Shown: in pieces, positions 17,594 to 26,504 of the stretch | Layout of the letters: each line of letters starts with the position of its first letter | Numbering within the stretch: the stretch's first letter is position 1 | Source: an uncultured Bacillota bacterium | GTDB lineage: Bacteria; Bacillota_I; Bacilli_A; RFN20; CAG-826 | NCBI GenBank assembly: GCA_949293555.1 | Contig: CASFDV010000003.1 | Location: 71,614 to 135,613 of the forward strand | DNA length: 64,000 bases | Direction of reading: 5' to 3' | Position numbers and translations under genes: made by a program | The notes under the pieces: model-generated | Database searches by the model: none | Seen by the model: the letters and a program-made list of their open reading frames with translations, nothing else | Told to the model about the DNA's origin: nothing

Positions 17594-20344
17594 ATGGACA
17601 AGAAGACCCTTCTCATCCCCCTCGCCCTCCTCGCCCTCGGGCTCAGCTCCTGCGTCCCCGAGAGCTCTTCCTCATCCTCATCCGCCGGAAGCGCCGGAGG
17701 CTCCTCTTCTTCCTCCTCCCAGGGGGATTCTGGATCCTCCTCCATCCCCGTCCCGGACATCCGGACGGACATCGACCAGGAGTTCCTCGACCGCCTTTCC
17801 TCGTCCTCCCTTTCCTTCTCAGGGACGATGGACGTGGACGGCTTCCTTTCCTCCGTCCAGGGCTTCATCGGGAAGGAAAGCTACTCCTTCCATGACGAAG
17901 ACATCCTCCAGGTCTACGCGTATGCGGACGTCTCCCTCTGGAAGGACGAGGAAGGGAACGCCATCACCATGATGGTGGACACCACGAACACCCTCCAGGT
18001 CGGAGACTACCTTGACGAGAACTACCAGAAGGTGTCCTTCGACGAGCACTTCCACAACCCCTTCCAAGGCGTATCCCTCGCCGATCTCACCCACGAGGAC
18101 GGGCTCTACCTCCTCTCGACTGAGAAGGCCCTGTCCGCTGCCGAACCCCTCAACTACTACACGGACACCGCCGTCTCCTCCTTCGTCCTCGAACGGAGGG
18201 ACGACGTCCTCCTCGTCGAGATCGTCTCTTCCTACACGGATTCCTACGGGGACATCTACGCGCGGGTCTCCGACTACGAGATCCACATCGAGGGGGACAA
18301 GGAGATCCCCGAGCCCGCCCCTTACGAGACGGAGGAGTACCACGGGGCGATCCAGGACGCCATCGACGCCTGGAACATCGCCCTCTCCGGCCCCGGGGAC
18401 GAGACGGGCTTCGTCTACGAGAAGACGATGACGCCCCTCGACGACGAGAGCATGGGCATCGCCACGAGCCGGAGCACCATCACCTACGACGCGACCCTCT
18501 GGGACAACGACGGAGGGATCACTTCCGAATACGACCACGGCTACGCGACCTTCGACGACGGGAACATGTACGAGTTCACGATCGTCGAGGGCGAGGTCGT
18601 CGTGGGCGACCAGATCAGCTTCTACGACGCCTACATGCCCTGGCCCGGGATGGTCGCCGCCGAGCTTTTCGTCCCCACCGAGGAGGAGAACGTCTACGCC
18701 TACCGGGACGAGGTGAGCCTCCTCGACGCCGTCTGCTCCTTCCTCGAGGACGGCGAGGTCGCGAGCTACCTCTACTACTACGGCGGGGCCGAGGACCTCA
18801 CCATCACCCTCGGCGAGGACGGGAACGTGACGAACTTCTCCTACACCTCGCTCATGATGAACTACTCCGGAGGCTTCTATCACGAGCGCACCTCCGTCGA
18901 CATCAAGGACATGGACGAGGCCACGATCCCCTATGAGTTCATCCTCCCCGAGGTCGAGATCCCCCAGGGGATGCTGGGCGAGTGGTCCGGGAAGGACCTC
19001 TACACCCAGGAGCCCTACGAGATGACCGTCACGGAGGACTCCATCCTCGTCAACGGGGAGGAGGCGACCCTATCCGGACTTACCGAGGACCAGTGGGGGA
19101 GCTGGAACGGCACCCTCTCCTTCGGAGGGGAGTCCTATGACTTCACCTACAGCCCCGCGACCGACACCCTGCCCGCCCAGATCACCTTCGGGGACGACTA
19201 TGGGTACGTCAACGTCGTCCTTACTCCCTACGTCCCCCTCGGGGTTCCCGCGGAGATCCACGGCACCTGGATCGGGGAGGGCTACACGGTCGTCGTCTCC
19301 GAGGACGGGGTCACCCTCAACGGCGAGAACGTCGAGACCAGCGAGTGGACCGAGTCCCTCAAGGGCTACAAGGCCACCTTTACCCACGACGGGCTCGAGC
19401 TGACCCTCTCCTACAGCATCAAGGACGATACGATGCTCCTTTCCACGGACGATGGGGAGACGGTATACGTTGAGCTTACGAGAGAAGGCGCGGAGACGCC
19501 TGCCCTCGACCCCAAATACGTCGGCACCTGGAAGGGCACCGACGATGCGGGGACGGAGCACACCCTCGTCATTAATGAGGACGGGACCGCGACCTTCGAC
19601 GGGAACGCCTTCGACGAGCCCCTCGAGTTCAAGTCCTCTCTCTTCATGACCACCGCGGAAGGGACGATCGACGGAGTCCTCTACACCCTTAACTACATGG
19701 ATGCGACGGACGGGACCTACATCCGCCTCTTCGACGACAACTACCTCATCGATGTCGATCTCTACAAGGAAGAGGTTACCACCCCCACTATCGACCCCAA
19801 GTACGTCGGGACCTGGGAGGGGACGGACGAATGGACGGGGATCCACTACACCCTCGTGATCGAGGAGGACGGGACGGCGACTCTTAATGGGGAAGCCTTT
19901 GACGAGCCCCTCGAGTTCGTCGCCGGCTTGTTTGGCGAAAAGGCCGAAGCCACCCTTGGAGGCGTTTCCTACACCCTCACGTATAGCGAAGGCTTGGATG
20001 GCGCCCAGATCCGCGTGGTGGACGAGAACTATGACGTCGACGTCTTCCTCACCCTCCAGGAGGAGGGAGGGGACGAGCCCGTGACATCCGAAGTCTTCCC
20101 CTCCGAGATCCTCGGGGAATGGAAGACGAATGACGGGAGCCACACTCTTGTCGTGAACGCGGACGGGACTGTGACCTTCGATGGGACGACCTCGGACGGG
20201 GCCTTCGCCGATACCGGGTACGGGAACGAGTGGTCGGGGACGATCGGGGGCGAGGGCTATTCCCTTAGCTACGTCGACTATCAGGACCCGGCCTTCCTCA
20301 TGCTCTTCTCGGACGCGGGCGACTACTTCATGTTCTACCGCTAG
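17594..20344 (+). CDS. Large lipoprotein with tandem ~100-residue beta repeats
   Basis: 916 aa. The lipobox is LGLSSC, followed by a low-complexity Ser-rich linker (~residues 20-55) that would lift the protein off the membrane. The first half is acidic and Tyr-rich with no recognised family. From about residue 450 a module repeats at least five times: G.W.G.......(T)L.I.EDGTATLNG.AF...L with a closing SYTLTYSEG strand, resembling small beta-barrel (lipocalin-like) units. It is likely a surface or substrate-binding protein; function unknown. It has its own promoter and terminator. Confidence 0.65.
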   Translation: MDKKTLLIPLALLALGLSSCVPESSSSSSSAGSAGGSSSSSSQGDSGSSSIPVPDIRTDIDQEFLDRLSSSSLSFSGTMDVDGFLSSVQGFIGKESYSFHDEDILQVYAYADVSLWKDEEGNAITMMVDTTNTLQVGDYLDENYQKVSFDEHFHNPFQGVSLADLTHEDGLYLLSTEKALSAAEPLNYYTDTAVSSFVLERRDDVLLVEIVSSYTDSYGDIYARVSDYEIHIEGDKEIPEPAPYETEEYHGAIQDAIDAWNIALSGPGDETGFVYEKTMTPLDDESMGIATSRSTITYDATLWDNDGGITSEYDHGYATFDDGNMYEFTIVEGEVVVGDQISFYDAYMPWPGMVAAELFVPTEEENVYAYRDEVSLLDAVCSFLEDGEVASYLYYYGGAEDLTITLGEDGNVTNFSYTSLMMNYSGGFYHERTSVDIKDMDEATIPYEFILPEVEIPQGMLGEWSGKDLYTQEPYEMTVTEDSILVNGEEATLSGLTEDQWGSWNGTLSFGGESYDFTYSPATDTLPAQITFGDDYGYVNVVLTPYVPLGVPAEIHGTWIGEGYTVVVSEDGVTLNGENVETSEWTESLKGYKATFTHDGLELTLSYSIKDDTMLLSTDDGETVYVELTREGAETPALDPKYVGTWKGTDDAGTEHTLVINEDGTATFDGNAFDEPLEFKSSLFMTTAEGTIDGVLYTLNYMDATDGTYIRLFDDNYLIDVDLYKEEVTTPTIDPKYVGTWEGTDEWTGIHYTLVIEEDGTATLNGEAFDEPLEFVAGLFGEKAEATLGGVSYTLTYSEGLDGAQIRVVDENYDVDVFLTLQEEGGDEPVTSEVFPSEILGEWKTNDGSHTLVVNADGTVTFDGTTSDGAFADTGYGNEWSGTIGGEGYSLSYVDYQDPAFLMLFSDAGDYFMFYR

Positions 20345-20362
20345 GGAGACTAACGCTTCTCC

Positions 20363-20387
20363 AAGGAGGCCCTCCGGGGCCTTTTTC
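20363..20387 (+). terminator. Rho-independent terminator
   Basis: AGGCCC, loop TCCG, GGGCCT followed by TTTT. Confidence 0.6.
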
Positions 20388-20489
20388 TTCTGGAAGGGAG
20401 GGGGATTGCGAGGAAATCCCTTCTCCCACCTTCAAGGAACGAGGGGAAGGCCTTACAATCACGGGTAGAAAAAGAATGGAGGAGCATCC

Positions 20490-23093
20490 ATGGCGAAAAA
20501 AGGCAGGATCGTAGTCGACGACCCCGGGAGGAAGGAGAGGAAGGCCCGCTACAGGGCCGAGATCCTCAAGGGCGGCATCCTCCGCCTCCTCGTCCTCCTC
20601 CGCGGGGAGTTCCCCGAGGGGGACACCTTCCTCGTCCCCGGGCTTTCCGCCCTCCGGGGCGCGGAAGGCGAAGTCATCGAGGAAGGCGAGGGGCGCTTCC
20701 TCTTCGAGGTCCCCGGGGAAGGGGAGTACCGCCTCTCCGTCCAGGGGACGGGGGAGCGCTCGCTCGCCCTGGAGGGGCCAAGGGGCCTCCTCCTCGTCCA
20801 GAACCCGCTCGTGCTAAGGAACTCCGGCACCCTCCCCGACCCTTCCCTCACCCCCGAGGCCTATCTCCTCGTGGACTACCCGATGGTGACCCTCCCGAAG
20901 GACCGCTACGGGACATCGGAAAGGCTGGACGGCGGCTTCAAGGCGAGGCGGGACTGCTTCGCCGTCTACATCCTCCTCGCCCACAAGGACCCGCGGCTCC
21001 TCCGGAGGCAGTACCTCTCCCTCACGGGAAGGCCCCCGATGCTTCCCCTCGGGGCGCTCGGATGCTGGGACTCCCGCTACTACGAGTACACCGACGAGAC
21101 GGTGAAGGAGGAGGTCCTCCGCTACGAGAAGGAGGGCCTCCCCCTCGACTACTTCGTCATCGACACCGACTGGCGCGAGTCGGGCGCGAAGAAAGGCGCC
21201 GGCTATAAGCTGAACGAGAAGGACTTCCCCGACCTTCCCGCCACCTTCCGGTGGCTCCATGAAAGAGGGATCCGGGCGATGTTCAACGACCATCCGGAGC
21301 CCGTCGAGGGGGCCAGGAGCCTCATGGATCCCGAGGAGAGCAAGTACCGCGCGGAGAACCTGGAGCATTACCTCGCCCTCGGGCTCGACTCCTGGTGGTA
21401 CGACCGCAACTGGTGGACGCGCCTCAAGGCGCCCGTGAAGGAGATCCGCCCCGAGACCTGGGGCTTCCACCTCTACCAGGACGTCACGGAAGCCTTCCAC
21501 GAGAAGAACCCCCTCCCGAGCGGGAAGGTGCTCCGGAGCCTCATGATGGGGAACGTCGACGAGGTCACCAACGGCGAGTGGAAGGGCATCGGGAATAGCG
21601 CGAGCCACCGCTACGGCGTCCAGTGGACGGGGGACAACTGGATGAGCTGCCGCTCCCTCAAGGCAGAGTTCCGCAACATGCTCCGCGCCGGGAGGGACAT
21701 GGTCCCCTACTGCTCGAGCGACCTCACCGGCCACATCGGGGACGGCTCCTCGAGGCTCTACGCCCGCTGGGTCGAGTTCGGCGCCCTCTCGCCCATCTAC
21801 CGCTTCCACTCCACCTGCGGGAACAAGCGCTACCGCCAGCCCTGGAACTACGGGGAGGAGGGGATGAGGGCCGCCAAGGAGTACGGCTCGCTCCGCTACC
21901 GCCTCATGCCCCTCTACTACGCCCTCGCCCACGAGGCCTACGAGACGGGGATGCCGCTCCTCCGGAGCCTTTCCTTCGAGGATCCTTCCCCCGCGGCGAG
22001 AAGGGAGGACGTCGCCCTCCTCGGGCGTGACCTCGCCTTCGGCCTCGTGCCCCACGAGGACCGCTACTACGAGCCTTCCGCGGATAGCTTCCCCGGCGGG
22101 ATCGAGGCGACCTACTACGACGGGGTAAGCCTCGAGGGAGAACCTGTCCACCGGGCCAAGGAAGGCGTCCTTTCCTTCGACTGGTCGAGGAGGTGCCCGA
22201 TCCCCGGGCATGGCCTTGAGAAATGGAGCGCCTCCTTCGAGTTCGACTTCCGCTCGCCCCTCCCCGGCAAGAACGTCCTCCTCATCGGCTCCGACGACGG
22301 GATCCGCGTGTGGGTCGACGGGATCCTCCTCGACGACTCCTGGGGGAACCGGGGCTTCGCCTACGACGAGGTGCTGACCCTCGAGGGGAAGGAAAGCCAC
22401 CATGTCAGGATCGAATACTTCCAGGACGGGGGCGGCGCGGGGCTCCGCCTCGCCCTCCGCCCGGTCGAGGAGAAGGAGGATATCGCCGGGAGCTACCTCC
22501 CCAGGGGGAGGACGTGGATCGACCTCTTCAGCGGGAAGAGGAGGCGGGGCGGGCGCTCCTTCAAAGGCAAGTACGCGTCCCTCGAGATCCCCCTCCACGT
22601 CGCCGAGTGGGGGATCCTCCCGCTCCTCCCGGACCACAGGAACGCTTCAAAGATGGGCTGGGACCGCATCGCCCTCGAGCTCTTCCCCGGGGAGCGATCC
22701 GGGATGGGGAGGCTCGATTTATACGAGGACGACGGGGAGACCCTCGACTACAAGGACGGGAAGTTCCGGACCACGGGCTTCCGCCTTTACCGGATCAATG
22801 ACGACGTCGACGAGCTCGCCTTCGAGGTCCCCAAGGGAACCTTCGACGGCCCCCGCTTCATCAAGGCGAGGCACTACGTCTTCCGCGTCCACGCCCCCAA
22901 GGGGAAGAAGGTCGTCTACTGCTACGACCCCGGGGACGGGCAGGTGCTTCCGATCAAGTACATCCCCCGGGACGAGCATGCCTTCCCCCTCAAGGGCAAG
23001 GGCGGCGCTCCCGACGGGGACGTCTACGAGATGGAGGCCGACGTCCCGCTCGTGAACGTCGGGGAGATGCGGCTCCGCTTCGTCTACGAATAA
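20490..23093 (+). CDS. GH31 family alpha-glucosidase with PA14 domain
   Basis: 867 aa, no signal peptide. The GH31 barrel is clear: PLGALGCWDSRYYEY, DYFVIDTDWRE, SWWYDRNWW with candidate nucleophile D305, and MVPYCSSDLTGHIGDG with candidate acid/base D411, then YARWVEFGALSPIYRFHS. A PA14-like carbohydrate-binding insertion (GIEATYYDG, IGSDDGIRVWVDGILLDDSW) covers ~535-670, and a C-terminal beta domain follows. It should hydrolyse alpha-glucosidic linkages inside the cell; exact linkage unknown. GGAGG lies before the ATG, and TACAAT at 20454 is a likely -10. It fits the starch-binding-like surface proteins nearby. Confidence 0.85.
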   Translation: MAKKGRIVVDDPGRKERKARYRAEILKGGILRLLVLLRGEFPEGDTFLVPGLSALRGAEGEVIEEGEGRFLFEVPGEGEYRLSVQGTGERSLALEGPRGLLLVQNPLVLRNSGTLPDPSLTPEAYLLVDYPMVTLPKDRYGTSERLDGGFKARRDCFAVYILLAHKDPRLLRRQYLSLTGRPPMLPLGALGCWDSRYYEYTDETVKEEVLRYEKEGLPLDYFVIDTDWRESGAKKGAGYKLNEKDFPDLPATFRWLHERGIRAMFNDHPEPVEGARSLMDPEESKYRAENLEHYLALGLDSWWYDRNWWTRLKAPVKEIRPETWGFHLYQDVTEAFHEKNPLPSGKVLRSLMMGNVDEVTNGEWKGIGNSASHRYGVQWTGDNWMSCRSLKAEFRNMLRAGRDMVPYCSSDLTGHIGDGSSRLYARWVEFGALSPIYRFHSTCGNKRYRQPWNYGEEGMRAAKEYGSLRYRLMPLYYALAHEAYETGMPLLRSLSFEDPSPAARREDVALLGRDLAFGLVPHEDRYYEPSADSFPGGIEATYYDGVSLEGEPVHRAKEGVLSFDWSRRCPIPGHGLEKWSASFEFDFRSPLPGKNVLLIGSDDGIRVWVDGILLDDSWGNRGFAYDEVLTLEGKESHHVRIEYFQDGGGAGLRLALRPVEEKEDIAGSYLPRGRTWIDLFSGKRRRGGRSFKGKYASLEIPLHVAEWGILPLLPDHRNASKMGWDRIALELFPGERSGMGRLDLYEDDGETLDYKDGKFRTTGFRLYRINDDVDELAFEVPKGTFDGPRFIKARHYVFRVHAPKGKKVVYCYDPGDGQVLPIKYIPRDEHAFPLKGKGGAPDGDVYEMEADVPLVNVGEMRLRFVYE

Positions 23094-23104
23094 GGGACAT
23101 CTTC

Positions 23105-23130
23105 AAAAAAGGGGCCGCGCGCCCCTTTTT
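23105..23130 (+). terminator. Rho-independent terminator
   Basis: AAAAAGGGGC, five-base loop, GCCCCTTTTT. It is symmetrical and may also serve the converging nitroreductase gene. Confidence 0.75.
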
Positions 23131-23171
23131 CGATGGAAATCCCCGCAGAAGGGATGTCTTTCCCTAGTTTT

Positions 23172-23633
23172 CTAGAGCGCCTCGCCGATCGCGACGGCGG
23201 CAAGGGGCAGGCACCTTTCCTCCACCCCGGCCGTCTTCCGGAGGGCGAGGAGCCTTTCTTCGAAGGGCGCCCCCTCGTGGACCCCGAGCCAGACCGTGCC
23301 TAGGCCGAGGGACGCCGCCATGAGCATGACGTTTTCCGCGAGCGACCCCGCCTCCTGGTCAAGGAAGGGGCGGTACGGCTGGACTTCCGGGTCCCCGTAG
23401 ACGAGGAGGAGGGCGGAGCAGTCCCCGATCGAAGGCTGGCCCTTCTCCTCGAGGATCCTCTTGATGAGCCCGCGGTCCTCGAGAAGATAGGTCCGGAGAG
23501 GCCTTTTGTTCATCGCGCTCGGGACGAGCGTCGCGGCGAGGAGGATCCTTTCCCTCTCCTCTTCCTTCAGGGGGCGGTCGTTCCTGTAGGAGCGGACGCT
23601 CCTCCTTTTTTCGAGAAGTTCCTTGAATTCCAC
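23172..23633 (-). CDS. Nitroreductase family protein
   Basis: 153 aa from a GTG start preceded by AAGGAGG at proper spacing; this start also gives the family's usual N-terminus (EFKELLEKRRSVRSY). FMN-binding features are RRSVRSY, ATLVPSAMNKRP, and SLAENVMLMAASLGLGTVWLG. Such enzymes reduce nitro compounds, quinones or flavins with NAD(P)H; the substrate cannot be told. An in-frame ATG at 23693 is possible but would add 20 atypical residues. It is divergent from the degV-like gene. Confidence 0.8.
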   Translation of the reverse strand: MEFKELLEKRRSVRSYRNDRPLKEEERERILLAATLVPSAMNKRPLRTYLLEDRGLIKRILEEKGQPSIGDCSALLLVYGDPEVQPYRPFLDQEAGSLAENVMLMAASLGLGTVWLGVHEGAPFEERLLALRKTAGVEERCLPLAAVAIGEAL

Positions 23634-23720
23634 TCTTCCTTCCTCCTTCAGTAGAGCGCCCTCGCCCTTGCCGTGGGCGTTCCTTTTCTCCATGATAGCG
23701 CCGAAAGAGAGGAATACCTC

Positions 23721-24599
23721 ATGAGTTCGAAGATCATCATCAGCGCCGAGGCGAGCTGCGACCTCCCCAAGGAGCTGGTCGAGAAATACGACGTCCGCAT
23801 CATGCCCGCGACGGTCATCGTCGGGGACGACATCCTCCACGACGGGGAGATCGAGGGGGAGGATTTGTTCCGCTACTTCGAGACCACCGGGAAGCTCCCA
23901 AGGACCTCGGCGACGAACGTCAACGAGTTCGACGGCTACTTCGGGAAGCTCCTCGAGGAGGCGGACAGCGTCATCCACTTCTCCATCTCCGGCGGCATCA
24001 GCGCCACCTGCGGGAACGGGGCCAAGAGCGCCCAGGGGATGAGCGAGAGGACCGGGAAGGAGGTGCTCTCCTTCGACACGAGGAGCCTTTCCACCGGGAT
24101 GGCCCTCCAGGTGCTCTACGCGGCGAGGCTCCGCGACACCGGGAAGTACACCGCCAGGGAGATCTACGACATGGTCATGGCGAGGCGCCCATACGCCGAG
24201 ACGAGCTTCGCCACGGAGTCCGTCAACTACCTCGCCGCCGGGGGGAGGTGCCCGAGCGTCCTCGCCCTCGCCGCGAACGTCCTCAAGCTCCGCCCGCAGA
24301 TCGTCATGAAGGACGGGAAGCTCCAGAGCGCCAAGAAGTACCGCGGCAAGATGTCCAAGTGGGTGCCCGAGCTCATCAAGGACACCCTCGAGGAAAACCC
24401 GGACGCGGACAAGGAGATCTGCTTCCTCACCTATAGCTCCGCGGAGGAGGACGTCCTCGAGGCCGCGGAGAAGCAGCTCTACGACTTCGGCTTCCGCAAG
24501 GTCGTCAGGGCCTTGGCCGGGGCGACGATCTGCTCCCACTGCGGCCCCCACACCCTCGGGGTCCTCTACTACTCCGACGGGGAGCATCCGGTCGAGTAG
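23721..24599 (+). CDS. DegV family fatty-acid-binding protein
   Basis: 292 aa. The N-terminal half has IIISAEASCDLPKELVEKYDVRIMPATVIVGDD and PRTSATNVNEF; the ligand-binding region has FSISGGISATCGNG and SFDTRSLSTGM, and the C-terminal lobe ends with GATICSHCGPHTLGVLYY. FakB/DegV proteins present fatty acids to a kinase for phospholipid synthesis. The start at 23721 follows an AGAGGAA ribosome binding site; a longer frame upstream is not supported. Confidence 0.85.
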   Translation: MSSKIIISAEASCDLPKELVEKYDVRIMPATVIVGDDILHDGEIEGEDLFRYFETTGKLPRTSATNVNEFDGYFGKLLEEADSVIHFSISGGISATCGNGAKSAQGMSERTGKEVLSFDTRSLSTGMALQVLYAARLRDTGKYTAREIYDMVMARRPYAETSFATESVNYLAAGGRCPSVLALAANVLKLRPQIVMKDGKLQSAKKYRGKMSKWVPELIKDTLEENPDADKEICFLTYSSAEEDVLEAAEKQLYDFGFRKVVRALAGATICSHCGPHTLGVLYYSDGEHPVE

Positions 24600-24618
24600 G
24601 GAACGGACATCCCTAAGA

Positions 24619-24641
24619 AGAAGGCCTTCGGGCCTTTTTCT
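24619..24641 (+). terminator. Rho-independent terminator
   Basis: AAGGCC, loop TTCG, GGCCTT followed by TTT. Confidence 0.65.
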
Positions 24642-24656
24642 CTATCTTTACAGATA

Positions 24657-24696
24657 GAAAGCGCTTTCTTGACGTATCCCGAAAGGGATGTATATT
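24657..24696 (+). promoter_or_regulatory. cre-like operator and promoter of surface protein gene
   Basis: GAAAGCGCTTTC (24657-24668), a perfect 12-bp palindrome matching CcpA/LacI-family cre sites, abuts TTGACG (24669), a 16-bp spacer and TATATT (24691). The ATG at 24704 is seven bases after the -10, without a ribosome binding site, so the mRNA would be leaderless. Confidence 0.65.
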
Positions 24697-24703
24697 GCCT
24701 CAC

Positions 24704-25897
24704 ATGAAGAAGGTTCTTTCTCTCGCTTTGGCATCCCTCGGGGGACTGTCCCTCCTGGGCGGCGCGCTCCTCGTCGGGAACGAGGCGCCCACGGAGGTCC
24801 TCGCGGAGGGGACGGGGACGTCTTCCTATGAGTGGACCGAGGAGATCCCGGACGATGTGCTTTATGTCTGCATCCCCAATGGGTCCACTTGGTCTAATCA
24901 GTTCGGTTGGGGAAGCAGCCTTTACGCGGAGTTCTGGGGTGGGACCACCGAGAACCTGGATGGCGTCCAGGCCGTCTGGGACGAGACGACCGGCTACTGG
25001 AAGATCGAGGGCTACGCGAGTGATTCCACGAACCTTGTGCTTGAAGTTCGCGCCAATTCCGACCAGAACGTCTGGAATACATGGGATTACTACGGAACCA
25101 ACGCACTTCCTGCCGGAGGATATGACTTCTTATTCCATGGCGGTGGCGAGAACAATTTCTACGGCTACAAGATCGACCACTTCGTTTGCCAGGAAGTGAT
25201 TGTCGAGGCCGAATCGGCCCCTTACCTCTACTATTGGACGGATGAGAAGGAAAATATATCCGTGGGTCCTAGCTGGCCCGGATTTAGGATGGAGGCGGTC
25301 GATTCCTCCTGCGTGTACTCCGTTACGGATGAATACTCCCTCTACCGCGGGGTCGCCCGCTTCATTCCTTTCAGTTGGATTGAAGATTACAGCAGCGTCT
25401 GGAAAGCGATCGTCCATGACAACATTGGCCATCAGACCGCGGACCTTCCCGATTCCCTTCTTCAGGAAGCCGGGTATCTCCTGCGGTTCGATAATACAGA
25501 TGGGAGCTATTCCACTGATGATTCCCCCACGAAGCGCTCCGCCTACGAGTTCCTCCAGGAATGGAGGACCCTCCGGAAGGAGCACGAGGGGGTGCAGGAC
25601 TCCATCTGCTGGCTCCTCGAGAACGAGGTTAAGCTCGGGGAAGTGATCAAGACCTACGAGGGGGCCTCTGCCTATCTCTCGGGAGTGACGGACATCGACG
25701 GGGTCACGATCGATAAGACCATCGAGTACCTCCGGAGCGTCTCGGGAGGGACTTCTCCCGGGGGCGAGCCCTTCCGCGCCTTCTCCGGCGGGAAGGAGGA
25801 AGGGACGCTCTATCTCCTCGGAGGGGCCCTTCTCCTCGGGCTCTTCGCCGCGGGAGGCTACTTCATCTACCGGAAGAAGGCCCGCCGGGGCTTGTAA
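24704..25897 (+). CDS. Membrane-anchored surface protein with starch-binding-like (CBM26-type) module
   Basis: 397 aa. A signal peptide (MKKVLSLALASLGGLSLLGGALL) and a C-terminal transmembrane anchor with basic tail (LLGLFAAGGYFIYRKKARRGL) are visible; there is no LPxTG. Residues ~165-255 resemble CBM26: YYWTDEKENISVGPSWPGFRM and a C-terminal HDNIGHQTADL. A conserved helical domain with DSICWL lies near 300-350 and is shared with the proteins at 35476 and 36916. It probably holds starch or glycogen at the cell surface. A cre-like operator implies carbon control. I took the ATG at 24704, not the TTG nine bases earlier. Confidence 0.7.
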   Translation: MKKVLSLALASLGGLSLLGGALLVGNEAPTEVLAEGTGTSSYEWTEEIPDDVLYVCIPNGSTWSNQFGWGSSLYAEFWGGTTENLDGVQAVWDETTGYWKIEGYASDSTNLVLEVRANSDQNVWNTWDYYGTNALPAGGYDFLFHGGGENNFYGYKIDHFVCQEVIVEAESAPYLYYWTDEKENISVGPSWPGFRMEAVDSSCVYSVTDEYSLYRGVARFIPFSWIEDYSSVWKAIVHDNIGHQTADLPDSLLQEAGYLLRFDNTDGSYSTDDSPTKRSAYEFLQEWRTLRKEHEGVQDSICWLLENEVKLGEVIKTYEGASAYLSGVTDIDGVTIDKTIEYLRSVSGGTSPGGEPFRAFSGGKEEGTLYLLGGALLLGLFAAGGYFIYRKKARRGL

Positions 25898-25972
25898 AGG
25901 GAGGAGGAAGCCTCTAATATCCTCCACGACGGAAGCCCCGCGGGGCTCCGTTACGCGCCAATCGATAGAGTT

Positions 25973-25997
25973 GGGCGGCCTCAGGGTCGCCCTTTCT
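25973..25997 (+). terminator. Terminator-like hairpin before rimP
   Basis: GGGCGGCC, loop TCAG, GGTCGCCC followed by TTTCT. It ends the surface-protein transcript; because it lies only ~15 bp before the rimP ATG it might also act as an attenuator. Confidence 0.5.
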
Positions 25998-26010
25998 CGT
26001 TAGGAGGGAC

Positions 26011-26472
26011 ATGGCAGGGACCGAGGAACTAAGGAACATCGCCGAGGAAGCGCTCGGGAGGCTAGGCTACCGCCTCCATTCCCTGAGGCTCTCGCGCCAG
26101 AAGGAAGGGACGCTCCTCAAGATCGAGATCGACCGCGAGGAGCCCATCTCGCTCGAGGACATCGTCGAGGCGAGCGAGGCCCTCGGGGCGGCCTTCGACG
26201 AGAAGGACCCGATCGATGGGGCCTACACGCTGGACGTGAGCTCCCTGGGAGCCGAGAAGCCGATCCCCGTGGAGGATCTTCCCAGGAAGAGCGGGGCCTA
26301 CGTCCTCCTCTCGCTCCTCCATCCCATCGACGGGGAGAACGAGCTCGAGGGGACGCTCCTACCGATGGAAGGGGAAGCCCTCGCCCTCGAATGGAACAGG
26401 AAGGGAAGGAAGAAAAGGAGCGAGATCCCTCTCTCCGAGGTGAGGGAGGCGCGCCACGCGATCAAGTTCTAG
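26011..26472 (+). CDS. rimP: Ribosome maturation factor RimP
   Basis: 153 aa, the usual length. RimP features are LRLSRQKEGTLLKIEIDREEPISLEDIVEASEALGAAFDE and YTLDVSSLGAEKPI (family consensus LEVSSPGLDRPL). It assists 30S subunit assembly. It leads the rimP-nusA-ylxR-ylxQ-infB-rbfA operon, with TAGGAGGG before its ATG. Confidence 0.9.
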   Translation: MAGTEELRNIAEEALGRLGYRLHSLRLSRQKEGTLLKIEIDREEPISLEDIVEASEALGAAFDEKDPIDGAYTLDVSSLGAEKPIPVEDLPRKSGAYVLLSLLHPIDGENELEGTLLPMEGEALALEWNRKGRKKRSEIPLSEVREARHAIKF

Positions 26473-26504
26473 GGAACTAGGAAGAAGATATTGAGGTAAT
26501 AGAC